Positions 1 through 7,617 of a stretch of 64,000 bases of DNA are shown here, piece after piece. Within the stretch, counting starts at the first letter, position 1; each line of letters begins with the position of its first letter. This DNA is from Candidatus Shapirobacteria bacterium (lineage in GTDB: Bacteria; Patescibacteria; Microgenomatia; UBA12405): the NCBI GenBank assembly GCA_028704885.1, contig JAQWEN010000001.1, positions 558,001-622,000 of the forward strand. The letters run 5' to 3'. The position numbers were made by a program, and so were the translations under genes. The notes under the pieces were generated by a model. That model made no database searches. It was not told the DNA's origin and worked only from the letters and a program-made list of their open reading frames with translations.

Positions 1-492
1 ACCAATTTCTTTGTATTTCGGATGGATAATATTAGCCTTGTGGGTAGGAGAATTCATCCAAGCTTTAATTAAAGAATCAGTGTCATAAAAGTCTTTGGCT
101 AAATTTTCACCAGCAACAGAATATTTATAACCAGCGGCATCAAAAAAAGTCCAAGGAGTTTTGCCTTGAGGTGAATTGTGAGCCCAATAATCATTTTTAA
201 ACATATCTTCGGCTTTTTTTCTGGCAGATTCGGAAAGAGTAGCACTGTATTGAAGGGGTTCTAATCCAGCATTTTTCCTTTCATTATTGGTTTGATCTAA
301 AACTTTTTGATAAGTAATTTCCGAAGAATAACCAAGAATTCCCGGCTTAACCATAACCAGAGTTTTAATAACCGACTGATTTAGTAAATATAAAATTAAA
401 AAGAAAAGTAAAAAATTGGGTTTCAAAAGAGTAGCCCGATGGTTATTCCTTTCCTGAGGAATAAAATAATGAGTCCATAATTTCTTCAACAC
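1..492 (-). CDS. CAP-domain (SCP/PR1-like) extracellular protein, 3' end cut by window
   Basis: The reading frame runs off the left edge, so the C-terminus is missing. I read 164 codons from a GTG at 492; a TTG at 489 is the next possible start. An N-terminal basic stretch is followed by a hydrophobic segment (about residues 20-45) that should be a signal anchor. The rest matches the CAP fold: a helix with NNERKNAGL, then AHNSPQGKTPWTF, the AGENLA motif, and WMNSPTHKANI near the edge. CAP proteins of bacteria are secreted or surface-anchored, and their activity is mostly unknown. The motifs are seen directly; the surface location is inferred from the leader. No good Shine-Dalgarno site precedes either start. 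Confidence 0.85.
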   Translation of the reverse strand, partial: MLKKLWTHYFIPQERNNHRATLLKPNFLLFFLILYLLNQSVIKTLVMVKPGILGYSSEITYQKVLDQTNNERKNAGLEPLQYSATLSESARKKAEDMFKNDYWAHNSPQGKTPWTFFDAAGYKYSVAGENLAKDFYDTDSLIKAWMNSPTHKANIIHPKYKEIG

Positions 493-871
493 ATTATTAG
501 TATAGATGATTTTTTTTGTTTTTCAAAAAACGAATTAAAAGACATATATATACCAAGCATTTATAGAATAATTACTTTTGAAAGTGATAATTTAATTAAA
601 AATTGATACATATTATTTATGTATATAGATATTAAACCATTTAAGTATATTTAATGTAATGTATCAACAAATTTTTTGTTTTTAAATATTGTAATATTTT
701 TTATAAATGTTAATAATATATGGTAAATAAGGTAATATATTAATTTTTAAAAATTAAATAAAACACTTGACAACTATTCTATAGTTATGGTTTTATCTAA
801 TGTTGATTAATAATGGATAATAAAAATATTTGACAGAATTTGATCAATTTTATTAATTAATTAGAAAATAA
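493..871. promoter_or_regulatory. AT-rich divergent intergenic region with inverted repeats and promoters
   Basis: No gene was found in these 379 bases, which are far more AT-rich than the coding DNA. They separate the CAP gene (minus) from the surface operon (plus). Two TTGACA boxes point toward the operon, at 767-772 and 830-835. The second has TTAATT at 853-858 after 17 bases and TATATA-like DNA around it. A 9-bp inverted repeat, TTGATACAT at 603-611 and ATGTATCAA at 659-667, and a small hairpin ATACAT/ATGTAT at 606-624 could be protein-binding sites. Their function is inference. Confidence 0.45.
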
Positions 872-1504
872 ATGAAAAAAAATTTTTTTATTCCGATAAT
901 GATTATTACTTTAGTGGGGATCGGCGCTGGAATAACACTAACTAGAGCTTTTTTTAGTGCTAGAAAAACAACCTCTGGCAGTAAATTTACAGCAGGAACA
1001 TTAGATTTAGCAATTGGACAAGGTATTTCTGATCCTTTCGTTGTGGAAAATATCGGTGCTGAAGGAAATATTAGTGGAGGTAAAACTTGGACAATTAGAA
1101 ATACTGGATCACTTCCTGGCCGATTATATATGAAGCTTACTAATTTAAAAAATATCTCGTCTGGATGCATTAATGAACCAAAAACATTAGCCGATCCATT
1201 ATGTGCTGAAACTAATCATGAGGGTAATTTGGGTAAAGTTGTAAAAACAAAAATAACACTTGATGGTGTTGATGTTATTACAAATAACACTTTATCAACT
1301 GCCGACCAAGATAAATATGGTACTCAATGGAATAATTTAACTCCAGTGATAATACCTGCCGGCGGTTCAAAAACTGTGGCTTTAAATTGGAGTGCATCTC
1401 AAGATGATTATGGTAATGAAATCCAAGGAGATAATACTCAATTTGATATTGAATATAATTTAGTTCAATTAGATGCTGCAGTTAGTCCTACCGTAACTCC
1501 ATAA
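872..1504 (+). CDS. TasA/CalY (camelysin)-like SipW-dependent surface protein
   Basis: The protein is 210 residues. Its N-terminus is a SipW-class signal peptide: MKKNFF, a hydrophobic run, TRAFFSARKT, then SKFTAGTLDLAIG. The last motif (ftaGtldL) is the hallmark that follows the cleavage site in TasA and camelysin proteins. The mature part looks beta-rich, with WTIRNTGSLPGRLYMKL resembling the family's N-terminal sandwich. In Firmicutes TasA forms matrix fibres and CalY is a surface metallopeptidase; I see no clear HExxH here, so a structural role is more likely. The gene lies 4-13 bp before a SipW-like peptidase gene, which supports the call. There is no strong ribosome binding site. Fibre formation is inference. 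Confidence 0.75.
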   Translation: MKKNFFIPIMIITLVGIGAGITLTRAFFSARKTTSGSKFTAGTLDLAIGQGISDPFVVENIGAEGNISGGKTWTIRNTGSLPGRLYMKLTNLKNISSGCINEPKTLADPLCAETNHEGNLGKVVKTKITLDGVDVITNNTLSTADQDKYGTQWNNLTPVIIPAGGSKTVALNWSASQDDYGNEIQGDNTQFDIEYNLVQLDAAVSPTVTP

Positions 1505-1517
1505 TAGTTTGATAAAA

Positions 1518-2033
1518 ATGAATAATATAAAAAAAATTCTTCATTTTTTATTTGGAACAGTTACATGGCTGGCCATAGGGATATTAATAATATCCCTATT
1601 GGCCGGTTTTTTGTCTAGTTCCAGTGTTTTAGGTAAATATCATTTATATATAGTGCAATCTGGATCAATGGAACCATCAATTATGACTGGTGATATTATT
1701 ATTACCAGTTCTCAAAGAGACTATAAAAAAAATGAGGCTATTACATTTACTGATCCATCAATTGGTATTGTTACTCACCGAATTTGGGATATAACTGGTG
1801 ATGGAAAAAATAAACGATTTTTGACAAAAGGTGATGCTAATCGCTCTGTTGATAGTAATAATATTTCTTTGTCACAAGTTATTGGAAAAGTAGTTGGTGT
1901 TTTGCCTAAATTGGGATATGTGGTGGTTTTTAGTCGTAAACCGCTTGGAGTGTTGTTGCTGATAGGAATACCAGCTGTTGTAATTATTTTTGAAGAAATT
2001 TTTAAATTAAAAAAGGCAATTAATTCACAGTGA
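1518..2033 (+). CDS. sipW: Signal peptidase I, SipW/ER type
   Basis: I chose the ATG at 1518 (171 residues); an in-frame TTG at 1509 would add three residues. Features in order are an N-terminal membrane segment, the catalytic serine motif QSGSMEPSI, GDIIITSS, then VTHRI, where histidine replaces the usual general-base lysine as in ER/SipW-type peptidases, and KGDANRSVD (the conserved D box). A second hydrophobic segment ends the protein. The enzyme should cleave preproteins at the outer membrane face. It follows the TasA-like gene directly and overlaps the next gene by 4 bp (GTGA). Its substrate is inferred to be the TasA-like protein. The symbol reflects family type, not proven orthology. 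Confidence 0.82.
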   Translation: MNNIKKILHFLFGTVTWLAIGILIISLLAGFLSSSSVLGKYHLYIVQSGSMEPSIMTGDIIITSSQRDYKKNEAITFTDPSIGIVTHRIWDITGDGKNKRFLTKGDANRSVDSNNISLSQVIGKVVGVLPKLGYVVVFSRKPLGVLLLIGIPAVVIIFEEIFKLKKAINSQ

Positions 2034-2608
2034 AAGAATCTAGAAAGTTTATATTAAGAATTTTTTTTATTTTTATAGTCGTTCTTAATATATCAACAAA
2101 GGCAACAGCTGCTGATTTAAGAGTAGAAAAAATAATTAAAAATAATAAATTTCAAACCACAACATTGTCTTTTTCTAGTAATTCAACAATTAATACTAAT
2201 AAAACGAATGTTTTGTTTAAAACTATGGGATTAATTGCAAATGGTTTTGATGTTGGATCTATTAGAATAAAAAATGAAGGAAAAATGGATTTTTCTTATC
2301 ATTTAAAATCTAATTTAAATGGTGAAGATAAGGCGTTGTGTGAGGTTTTAACTTTGGACGTTATTAAAGGAAAAGAATTTGTTTATCAAGGAAAATTAAC
2401 AGACCTTTCATTGGAAATGAAAAGTAAATCTGGAAGTATAGATGATTATATTCTTATTTTATATTTAAATGATAACAACCGAAATTTGGTTCAAAAAAAT
2501 TGTCAATTTGATTTTTATTTTAAAACTTTTAACGAAAATCAAATCGAAGGTAGTGGTTTTAGTGACGAAAAGAAAATTAGTAATTTTATTAATTCGGGAA
2601 ATTGGTAA
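2030..2608 (+). CDS. Exported protein of the TasA-SipW cluster, function unknown
   Basis: This is a 192-residue protein with a GTG start overlapping the preceding stop. A classical signal peptide spans about residues 1-28 (MKESRKFILR, a hydrophobic core, then ATAAD with an AxA-type cleavage site). The mature part has alternating hydrophobic and polar residues typical of a beta-sandwich, including IANGFDVGSIRIKNEG, which recalls the TasA-like 'GsirikNeG' strand. There are two cysteines, near residues 103 and 158. I do not recognise a named family. It sits between two signal peptidase genes, so it is probably a second secreted subunit or a partner of the TasA-like protein. That role is inference. 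Confidence 0.6.
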   Translation: MKESRKFILRIFFIFIVVLNISTKATAADLRVEKIIKNNKFQTTTLSFSSNSTINTNKTNVLFKTMGLIANGFDVGSIRIKNEGKMDFSYHLKSNLNGEDKALCEVLTLDVIKGKEFVYQGKLTDLSLEMKSKSGSIDDYILILYLNDNNRNLVQKNCQFDFYFKTFNENQIEGSGFSDEKKISNFINSGNW

Positions 2609-2616
2609 ACTGAACA

Positions 2617-3087
2617 ATGAAATTAAAATCGGTGGTGTTTTTTGCAGCTATTTTTTTTATTTTTTTTATTACAATTTTAGTTGGTTTTAATAATGTTGAA
2701 CTTCCATTTGGAACAAGAATTATTTCTTTTGAATCTGATTCGATGGTTCCTACAATTTTCCCTGGATCTTTAATAATTATTCACAAAGAAGCTTGGTATG
2801 AAAAAGGTGATATTATAACTTTTTGGTCAAAAGTTAAAGAGAAAGAGATTTTGGTTACACATAGAATTAATAGAATAGGTGGAAATGTTTATGTTACTAA
2901 AGGAGATTCAAATTATTATCAAGATTACACCTTGGTGGTTCCAAGATTAATTGATGGTAGGGTTGTAATGATAATTCCATATTTAGGGTTTATTTTAGAA
3001 TTTTTTAGATCGAAAATTGGGTTAACTTTGTTTATGATTCCTGTGGTTTTTGTTATTTATAAAGAAATAAAAACTATTAAAAATTAA
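2617..3087 (+). CDS. Second signal peptidase I, SipW/ER type
   Basis: The protein has 156 residues with an N-terminal membrane segment (about 3-22), the catalytic motif FESDSMVPTIFPGSL, then DIITFWS, VTHRINRI (histidine in place of lysine), TKGDSNY and a C-terminal membrane segment. The order matches the peptidase at 1518, but the sequences differ clearly, so this is an older duplicate or a separate acquisition. It lies 8 bp after the exported protein gene. Having two peptidases for two secreted products suggests each cleaves its own substrate. Its 3' end runs convergently into the VanZ-like gene, with 66 bp of overlap on opposite strands. Confidence 0.8.
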   Translation: MKLKSVVFFAAIFFIFFITILVGFNNVELPFGTRIISFESDSMVPTIFPGSLIIIHKEAWYEKGDIITFWSKVKEKEILVTHRINRIGGNVYVTKGDSNYYQDYTLVVPRLIDGRVVMIIPYLGFILEFFRSKIGLTLFMIPVVFVIYKEIKTIKN

Positions 3088-3417
3088 AATTCCGATTAAA
3101 ATTCCGATTAAATCTATTAAAGTGTCTCTAAAACGACTGGTGCGACCTGGGACAAAAGATTGGTGAACTTCATCTGAAATAGCGTATAGATAGGCAATTA
3201 AAACAACTAATTTCTTTTTTTGAATTGCAAAATAAAGAAGAATGGCAAGAAAAGCATATTCAATAAGATGAAAAGATTTTAAAATTAAAAATCGATCAGT
3301 TTCATTCGTACCAATACCGATGGTGGAACGTGAAGAAAAATAAAAAATTACCGACATCCAAATAATAGAGGGGACAAATCTAACTACTTTGTTAATTTTC
3401 ATGTTTAATTTTAGCAA
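3022..3417 (-). CDS. VanZ-like family membrane protein
   Basis: The 131-residue protein has four predicted membrane segments. It carries VanZ-like signatures: IIWMSVIFYFSSRS near the N-terminus, KSFHLIEYAFLAILLY (conserved His and Glu), YAISDEVHQSFVPGRTSRFRD (DE-H-F-P-R) and DLIGILIGI. VanZ proteins are small inner membrane proteins linked to glycopeptide resistance and to phosphate or envelope processes; the reaction is not established. The start could be the ATG at 3417 or at 3402. It overlaps the upstream lamin-tail gene by 11-26 bp, so the two are probably co-transcribed. Confidence 0.8.
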   Translation of the reverse strand: MLKLNMKINKVVRFVPSIIWMSVIFYFSSRSTIGIGTNETDRFLILKSFHLIEYAFLAILLYFAIQKKKLVVLIAYLYAISDEVHQSFVPGRTSRFRDTLIDLIGILIGILIFNSFYFFINNKNHRNHKQS

Positions 3418-4162
3418 GTATGAGAGGCGTTAACAAAAAGAAAGCGCCGAGACAAATAAAAATCAAAGGGAGATAATTTTTATTATTAGTTTTAGTGACT
3501 CCTAAGACTGAATTTGAAGTTGGGGTCGGATTTTCAGTTGGAGTATTTTGATCGGATAAATTGGTCAAAATTACTTCTTCTGGTGGGGTTGAAAAAGGAG
3601 TAACAGTTTCAGTAGGTGTAAGTGAAGGGGTTTTGGTTGGAGTTGGGGTTTTGGTGGTGGTTAGAATTGAAGTTGGAGTTGGAATAATAGTAGGAATTGG
3701 TGTTGGGGTGGAAGTCATGGTGGGGAGAGGTGCAAAAGTGGCGGTCGGAATAGGAATTGGAGTAAATGTTGGTGAGAGTGTTGGACTAGGAATACAGATA
3801 TTATCTGAACGTGGATTATTACCTAATTGACCTTTAGTGTAATTCAATTGATCAATTAAATTATTACCAAGATCGTAAAGTGAAATAGTTTCAGGAGATG
3901 AATCATTTAACCAACCAGAGTCGTGATAAAAAGTCACATAATTATGTGACGATAAACAACCAGTAATAGTTAAATCATCAGTAAGAATATTGTTGCCGTC
4001 TCGAATAGTCCAGTTATTTATATCGACAGTAGTATCTGATTGATTATATATTTCCACCCATTCTGGTGATGAATTTGATGAATAATTGGAAATTTTAATG
4101 GTTGATTCGACAGCAAAAATAGGCTCGGCAAATATAAAAATTAGTGGTAATAACATTAACAC
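3392..4162 (-). CDS. Lamin-tail-domain surface protein with Pro/Thr-rich stalk
   Basis: The 256-residue protein starts with a signal peptide (LLPLIFIFAEPIFAVES). A lamin-tail (LTD) domain spans about residues 20-110: IKISNYSSNSSPEWVEIYNQ, INNWTIRDG, and a closing LYDLGNNLIDQLNYTKG. A long Pro/Thr repeat stalk (about 125-205) follows, then SNSVLGVTK and a C-terminal membrane segment (about 230-250) with a basic tail. This layout fits a surface protein held by a C-terminal anchor, with the stalk spanning the wall. Bacterial LTD proteins are thought to bind partners outside the cell. An extended -10 box TGCTACACT (4169-4177) lies 6 nt before the GTG start at 4162, suggesting a leaderless transcript. 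Confidence 0.72.
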   Translation of the reverse strand: MLMLLPLIFIFAEPIFAVESTIKISNYSSNSSPEWVEIYNQSDTTVDINNWTIRDGNNILTDDLTITGCLSSHNYVTFYHDSGWLNDSSPETISLYDLGNNLIDQLNYTKGQLGNNPRSDNICIPSPTLSPTFTPIPIPTATFAPLPTMTSTPTPIPTIIPTPTSILTTTKTPTPTKTPSLTPTETVTPFSTPPEEVILTNLSDQNTPTENPTPTSNSVLGVTKTNNKNYLPLIFICLGAFFLLTPLILAKIKHEN

Positions 4163-4182
4163 AATAAAAGTGTAGCAGATTA

Positions 4183-5613
4183 CTAATTTAATTTAGAGAT
4201 AGCAATGTCAATTTTGCTTAAAGTTTTTTCTAGACCCAAAGCTGGCAAACATTCAATAACCGGAGGAGTAAAAACGGTGCCGCAAATTGCTACCCGAAAA
4301 ACCATAAAAAATTCACCAATATTCCAATTGTTATCTTTGATTAAATCCGTTAATTTTGTTGATAAATCATTAAAATTTAATTTGATTATTTCCTTTGATT
4401 TATTAAGCATTTCAACAGCTAATTTAGGATCAGTCCCCTTTTTAAGTAATAATTCTTTGTCGTATTCGACATCTTCAAAAATAAATTTAGTCTGAATTTT
4501 CAAATCTGATAATTTAATAATTCTTTCTTTTAAAACTGGAATTAAAATTTTAATTTGGTCATCTGAGGCTTCCGGCAAAAACTTTTTAAATAAAATAAAA
4601 AGTTGCTCATCTGATTTTTGACGAAGATAATAGCCATTAAAATAATCTAATTTTTTGTGATCAAAAATTGGAGATTTTTTATGAAGATGTTCGACACTAA
4701 AAGCTTCTATAAATTGATCTAGGGTAAAAAATTCTTGATCAGTACCTGGATTCCAACCTAAAAGCATTAGAAAATTAAGCATAGCTTCAGGAAGATAACC
4801 TTCATCTAAGAAAGCCCTGGCGTGAGTTGATCCGGATCTTTTACTCATTTTTCCGTGACCATCAGCATTTAATAATACGGTTAAATGAGCAAAAATTGGA
4901 GCTTCCCAACCAAAATATCGATAAAGCAAAAGATGTTTTGGAGTTGAGGTTAGCCATTCTTCACCGCGAAAAACATGGGTAATTTTCATTAAATGATCAT
5001 CAACGACAGCGGCAAAATGATAGGTTGGAATTCCATTTGATTTGATCAAAACTTGATCATCAACTTCATTGGTATTGAATTTTATTTTGCCACGGATTAA
5101 ATCTTCAAAAATTATGGTTTCATTTTTAGGAACAGCTAAACGAATAGTGTAAGGAATTTTATTGTCGAGATTTTTTTGAATTTCTTCTTTAGATAAATGA
5201 AGACAGTGTTGATCATAACGAGGTAATTGTTTGGCAGCTTTTTGAGTGGCACGAAGATTATCTAATCTTTCTTGAGTACAAAAACAATAATAAGCAAAAC
5301 CCTTATCTAAAAGTTCTTTAATATATTTTTGATAAATTTCGAGACGTTCAGTTTGAACATAAGGACCATAGGGACCACCAATATCTGGCCCTTCATCCCA
5401 ATTTAAACCATAATCTTTTATTGTCTCTAATAATCTGGTTTCAGAACCTTCGACATAGCGTTTCTGATCTGTGTCTTCTAGTCGAAAAATAAATTGGCCA
5501 TTATATTTTTTAGCTAAAGCATAATCATAAAGAAGAGTTCTTAAGGTGCCAATATGAAGCTCTCCGGTTGGACTGGGAGCAATTCTAGTTCTTACAATTT
5601 TATTGTCGATCAT
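4183..5613 (-). CDS. gltX: Glutamyl-tRNA synthetase
   Basis: The class I enzyme joins glutamate to tRNA(Glu), and possibly to tRNA(Gln) if an amidotransferase is present elsewhere. The N-terminus has RTRIAPSPTGELHIGT (HIGH-type motif), then RLEDTDQKR, and later GHGKMSKRSG (KMSKS motif) with LLGWNPG and a helical anticodon-binding C-terminus. I start it at the ATG at 5613 (476 residues, normal length) rather than 5628. An extended -10 box TGATAGAAT (TAGAAT at 5619-5624) sits 5 nt upstream and would put the transcript start at this ATG. No Shine-Dalgarno site is present. The gene is divergent from the membrane protein at 5647. Confidence 0.96.
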   Translation of the reverse strand: MIDNKIVRTRIAPSPTGELHIGTLRTLLYDYALAKKYNGQFIFRLEDTDQKRYVEGSETRLLETIKDYGLNWDEGPDIGGPYGPYVQTERLEIYQKYIKELLDKGFAYYCFCTQERLDNLRATQKAAKQLPRYDQHCLHLSKEEIQKNLDNKIPYTIRLAVPKNETIIFEDLIRGKIKFNTNEVDDQVLIKSNGIPTYHFAAVVDDHLMKITHVFRGEEWLTSTPKHLLLYRYFGWEAPIFAHLTVLLNADGHGKMSKRSGSTHARAFLDEGYLPEAMLNFLMLLGWNPGTDQEFFTLDQFIEAFSVEHLHKKSPIFDHKKLDYFNGYYLRQKSDEQLFILFKKFLPEASDDQIKILIPVLKERIIKLSDLKIQTKFIFEDVEYDKELLLKKGTDPKLAVEMLNKSKEIIKLNFNDLSTKLTDLIKDNNWNIGEFFMVFRVAICGTVFTPPVIECLPALGLEKTLSKIDIAISKLN

Positions 5614-5646
5614 GGCTAATTCTATCATTTAGTGTAAAATATTTTT

Positions 5647-6690
5647 ATGTCTTCTTTGACTTACACTGCTGATATTAGTCGAAAATTAATTAAATATGGC
5701 GGATCTGGTTTGATTGCTTTTGTTCTTTTATGGTCGATCGGCTCTATCTCAATTAAAGCTTATAAAATTGCTCATCCGAAATATATTCCGGCTACAGTTC
5801 GATATGGAGCTTTACCCAAAATTGTTTTTCCAGAAAAACAATTCGAAAAGAAAAACTTTAGTTTTGAATTTACTAATGATAAAACACCAACTTTTAGCGA
5901 CCAATCAAAAGTCTATATTATTTACAGATCGACAACTAAAATTTTAGCTTTAGAAGAAGGTAAAAAAATAGCTAAACAATTTGGTTTTGAAAGTGATCCA
6001 TTCGAAGTTAACGAGGGAATTTATGAGTTCAAAGATTCCAAAACCAATAAAACATTAAATATAAATGTTTTGGAAGGTGATTTTAAATTAAAATATCCTT
6101 ATTTAGAGGATCAATCAATTTTGGAAACAAAAACAGTGCCAAATAAAAATAGAGCCATAGAAATTGCCTCTTCTTTTTTAGAATCTGGTAGTAAATATAC
6201 AGCTGATTTAAAAGATGGGGAAAAGAAAATATCTTATTGGAAAATTACTGACGGAACTTTAAAATCAGTTTTAGCTCAATCAGAGGCAAATGCAGTTAGG
6301 GTTGATTTTTATAGAAAAAATCTAGAAGATAAATGGGAAATACTTTCTCCACAGAATGGTGAAGCTTCGGTTTCGGTTTTAATTTCTGGATCTGAAACAA
6401 ATGAAAAACAAATAATTGAGGCTAATTTTAAATATGCTGATATAGATAGAGAATCTTTTTCCACATATCCAATAAAAACAGTCAAACAAGCAATGGAAAA
6501 TTTAACAGCTGGAAATTATTGGCCGTCTTCAGATGTTAATTCAAAAGATGTAGTTATTAGAGATATTACATTGGCTTATTACGAACCAATTACATTGACT
6601 CAATACGTCCAACCTATTTATGTTTTTAAAGGTGACAATAATTTTATAGCTTTTGTTCCAGCAGTATTAGATAAATATATTGCCAAATAA
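5647..6690 (+). CDS. Membrane-anchored extracytoplasmic protein, unknown function
   Basis: I do not recognise this 347-residue protein. It has one membrane segment near the N-terminus (about residues 18-36, SGLIAFVLLWSIGSISI). The rest is a soluble domain that should face outward, rich in beta-strand and charged residues, with repeated EGKKIAKQFGF and NRAIEIASSFLESG helices suggesting two related subdomains. No cysteines or catalytic motifs stand out. A TAAAAT box at 5635-5640 ends 6 nt before the ATG, so the mRNA is probably leaderless. It is divergent from gltX and convergent with the carboxypeptidase gene, whose stop abuts its own. Confidence 0.7.
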   Translation: MSSLTYTADISRKLIKYGGSGLIAFVLLWSIGSISIKAYKIAHPKYIPATVRYGALPKIVFPEKQFEKKNFSFEFTNDKTPTFSDQSKVYIIYRSTTKILALEEGKKIAKQFGFESDPFEVNEGIYEFKDSKTNKTLNINVLEGDFKLKYPYLEDQSILETKTVPNKNRAIEIASSFLESGSKYTADLKDGEKKISYWKITDGTLKSVLAQSEANAVRVDFYRKNLEDKWEILSPQNGEASVSVLISGSETNEKQIIEANFKYADIDRESFSTYPIKTVKQAMENLTAGNYWPSSDVNSKDVVIRDITLAYYEPITLTQYVQPIYVFKGDNNFIAFVPAVLDKYIAK

Positions 6691-7617
6691 TTAGGGTTGA
6701 TAAGATTGCCAAAAGATATTATCTTTAGCCCAATCGATTATTTTTTTGGTATCAGAAAAACGATCTTCACTTTGAGCCACCACACTAATTAAATAGTGAC
6801 CGTTTATATTAATTAAAGCAATAAAAGAACCACCAGCTTCAGGAGTCCAACCAGTTTTAAGGCCTTCAATCTCGGGAATAACTCCGAGAAGTTCATCAGT
6901 GGAAGTTAGTTCATGTTTGATGGTTTTATCAACATCTTCGACAGTAATGCTTTTTTGTTTAACAGTTTCGGTTACTATAGAATTTTTTATAGCAAGACGA
7001 GCGATTTGTGATAAATCGTAAACAGTTGAATAATGATTTTCGTTGTGAATTCCATCAAAATTAGTAAAATTGGTATTTTTTAATCCATATTTTTGAATAA
7101 TTAAATTCATTTCTTTAACAAAACCTATTTCTCCATTTTGATGATGGTTAGCCAAGGTGAAAGCGGCATCATTAGCGGAATAAACTAAAAGGGCATTGAC
7201 TAAAGATCTAATAGTAATTTTTTCACCCAATTTTAATCCCATAACTTGACCATCAGTATATTCTTGTTTAATAGTTAAAATTTCATCGAGTGGATAAATA
7301 TTTAGAGCAGTTAGAGCAGTAATTAATTTAGTAGTTGAAGCAGGATAGATTTTAGCATTGGGATTATTAGATAAGACAATTGTATTAGTGGCAGCATCAA
7401 GAAGAATATAATTTTGAGTACTTAATTGGGGTTTATTTGCCAACTTTAAAAATAATTTGGCTGGATGCTGATATTGAATTAAGTCACTATTGGTGGAAAA
7501 AAAAGAATTTTTAGGATAAATCCCCCAAAAACTAAAAGTTGGAAGCCAAAAAAGATTAAGAAAAGCGATCAGAAAGATAATGATAAATTCAAATGGTTTA
7601 CGTTTTAGAATCGACAT
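6691..7617 (-). CDS. D-alanyl-D-alanine carboxypeptidase (PBP5/DacA family, serine peptidase S11)
   Basis: This 308-residue enzyme trims the terminal D-Ala of peptidoglycan stem peptides outside the membrane. An N-terminal membrane segment (about residues 12-33) acts as signal or anchor. The three active-site motifs are present: PASTTKL (SxxK), YSANDAA (SxN) and GLKTGWTPEAGGS (KTG). The amphipathic C-terminal anchor and second domain of E. coli PBP5 are missing, so the protein is a catalytic core held by its N-terminus. The start overlaps the end of aspS by 20 bp, so the two are co-transcribed. Confidence 0.92.
   Translation of the reverse strand: MSILKRKPFEFIIIFLIAFLNLFWLPTFSFWGIYPKNSFFSTNSDLIQYQHPAKLFLKLANKPQLSTQNYILLDAATNTIVLSNNPNAKIYPASTTKLITALTALNIYPLDEILTIKQEYTDGQVMGLKLGEKITIRSLVNALLVYSANDAAFTLANHHQNGEIGFVKEMNLIIQKYGLKNTNFTNFDGIHNENHYSTVYDLSQIARLAIKNSIVTETVKQKSITVEDVDKTIKHELTSTDELLGVIPEIEGLKTGWTPEAGGSFIALININGHYLISVVAQSEDRFSDTKKIIDWAKDNIFWQSYQP

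Noticed and set aside
2469..2690. Plus-strand frame of 73 codons
   Set aside because: It overlaps the ends of two genes that have clear signal peptide or catalytic motifs.
3561..3830. Plus-strand valine/glycine-rich frame
   Set aside because: It is the antisense of the Pro/Thr repeat stalk of the lamin-tail protein; the repeat itself creates the open frame.
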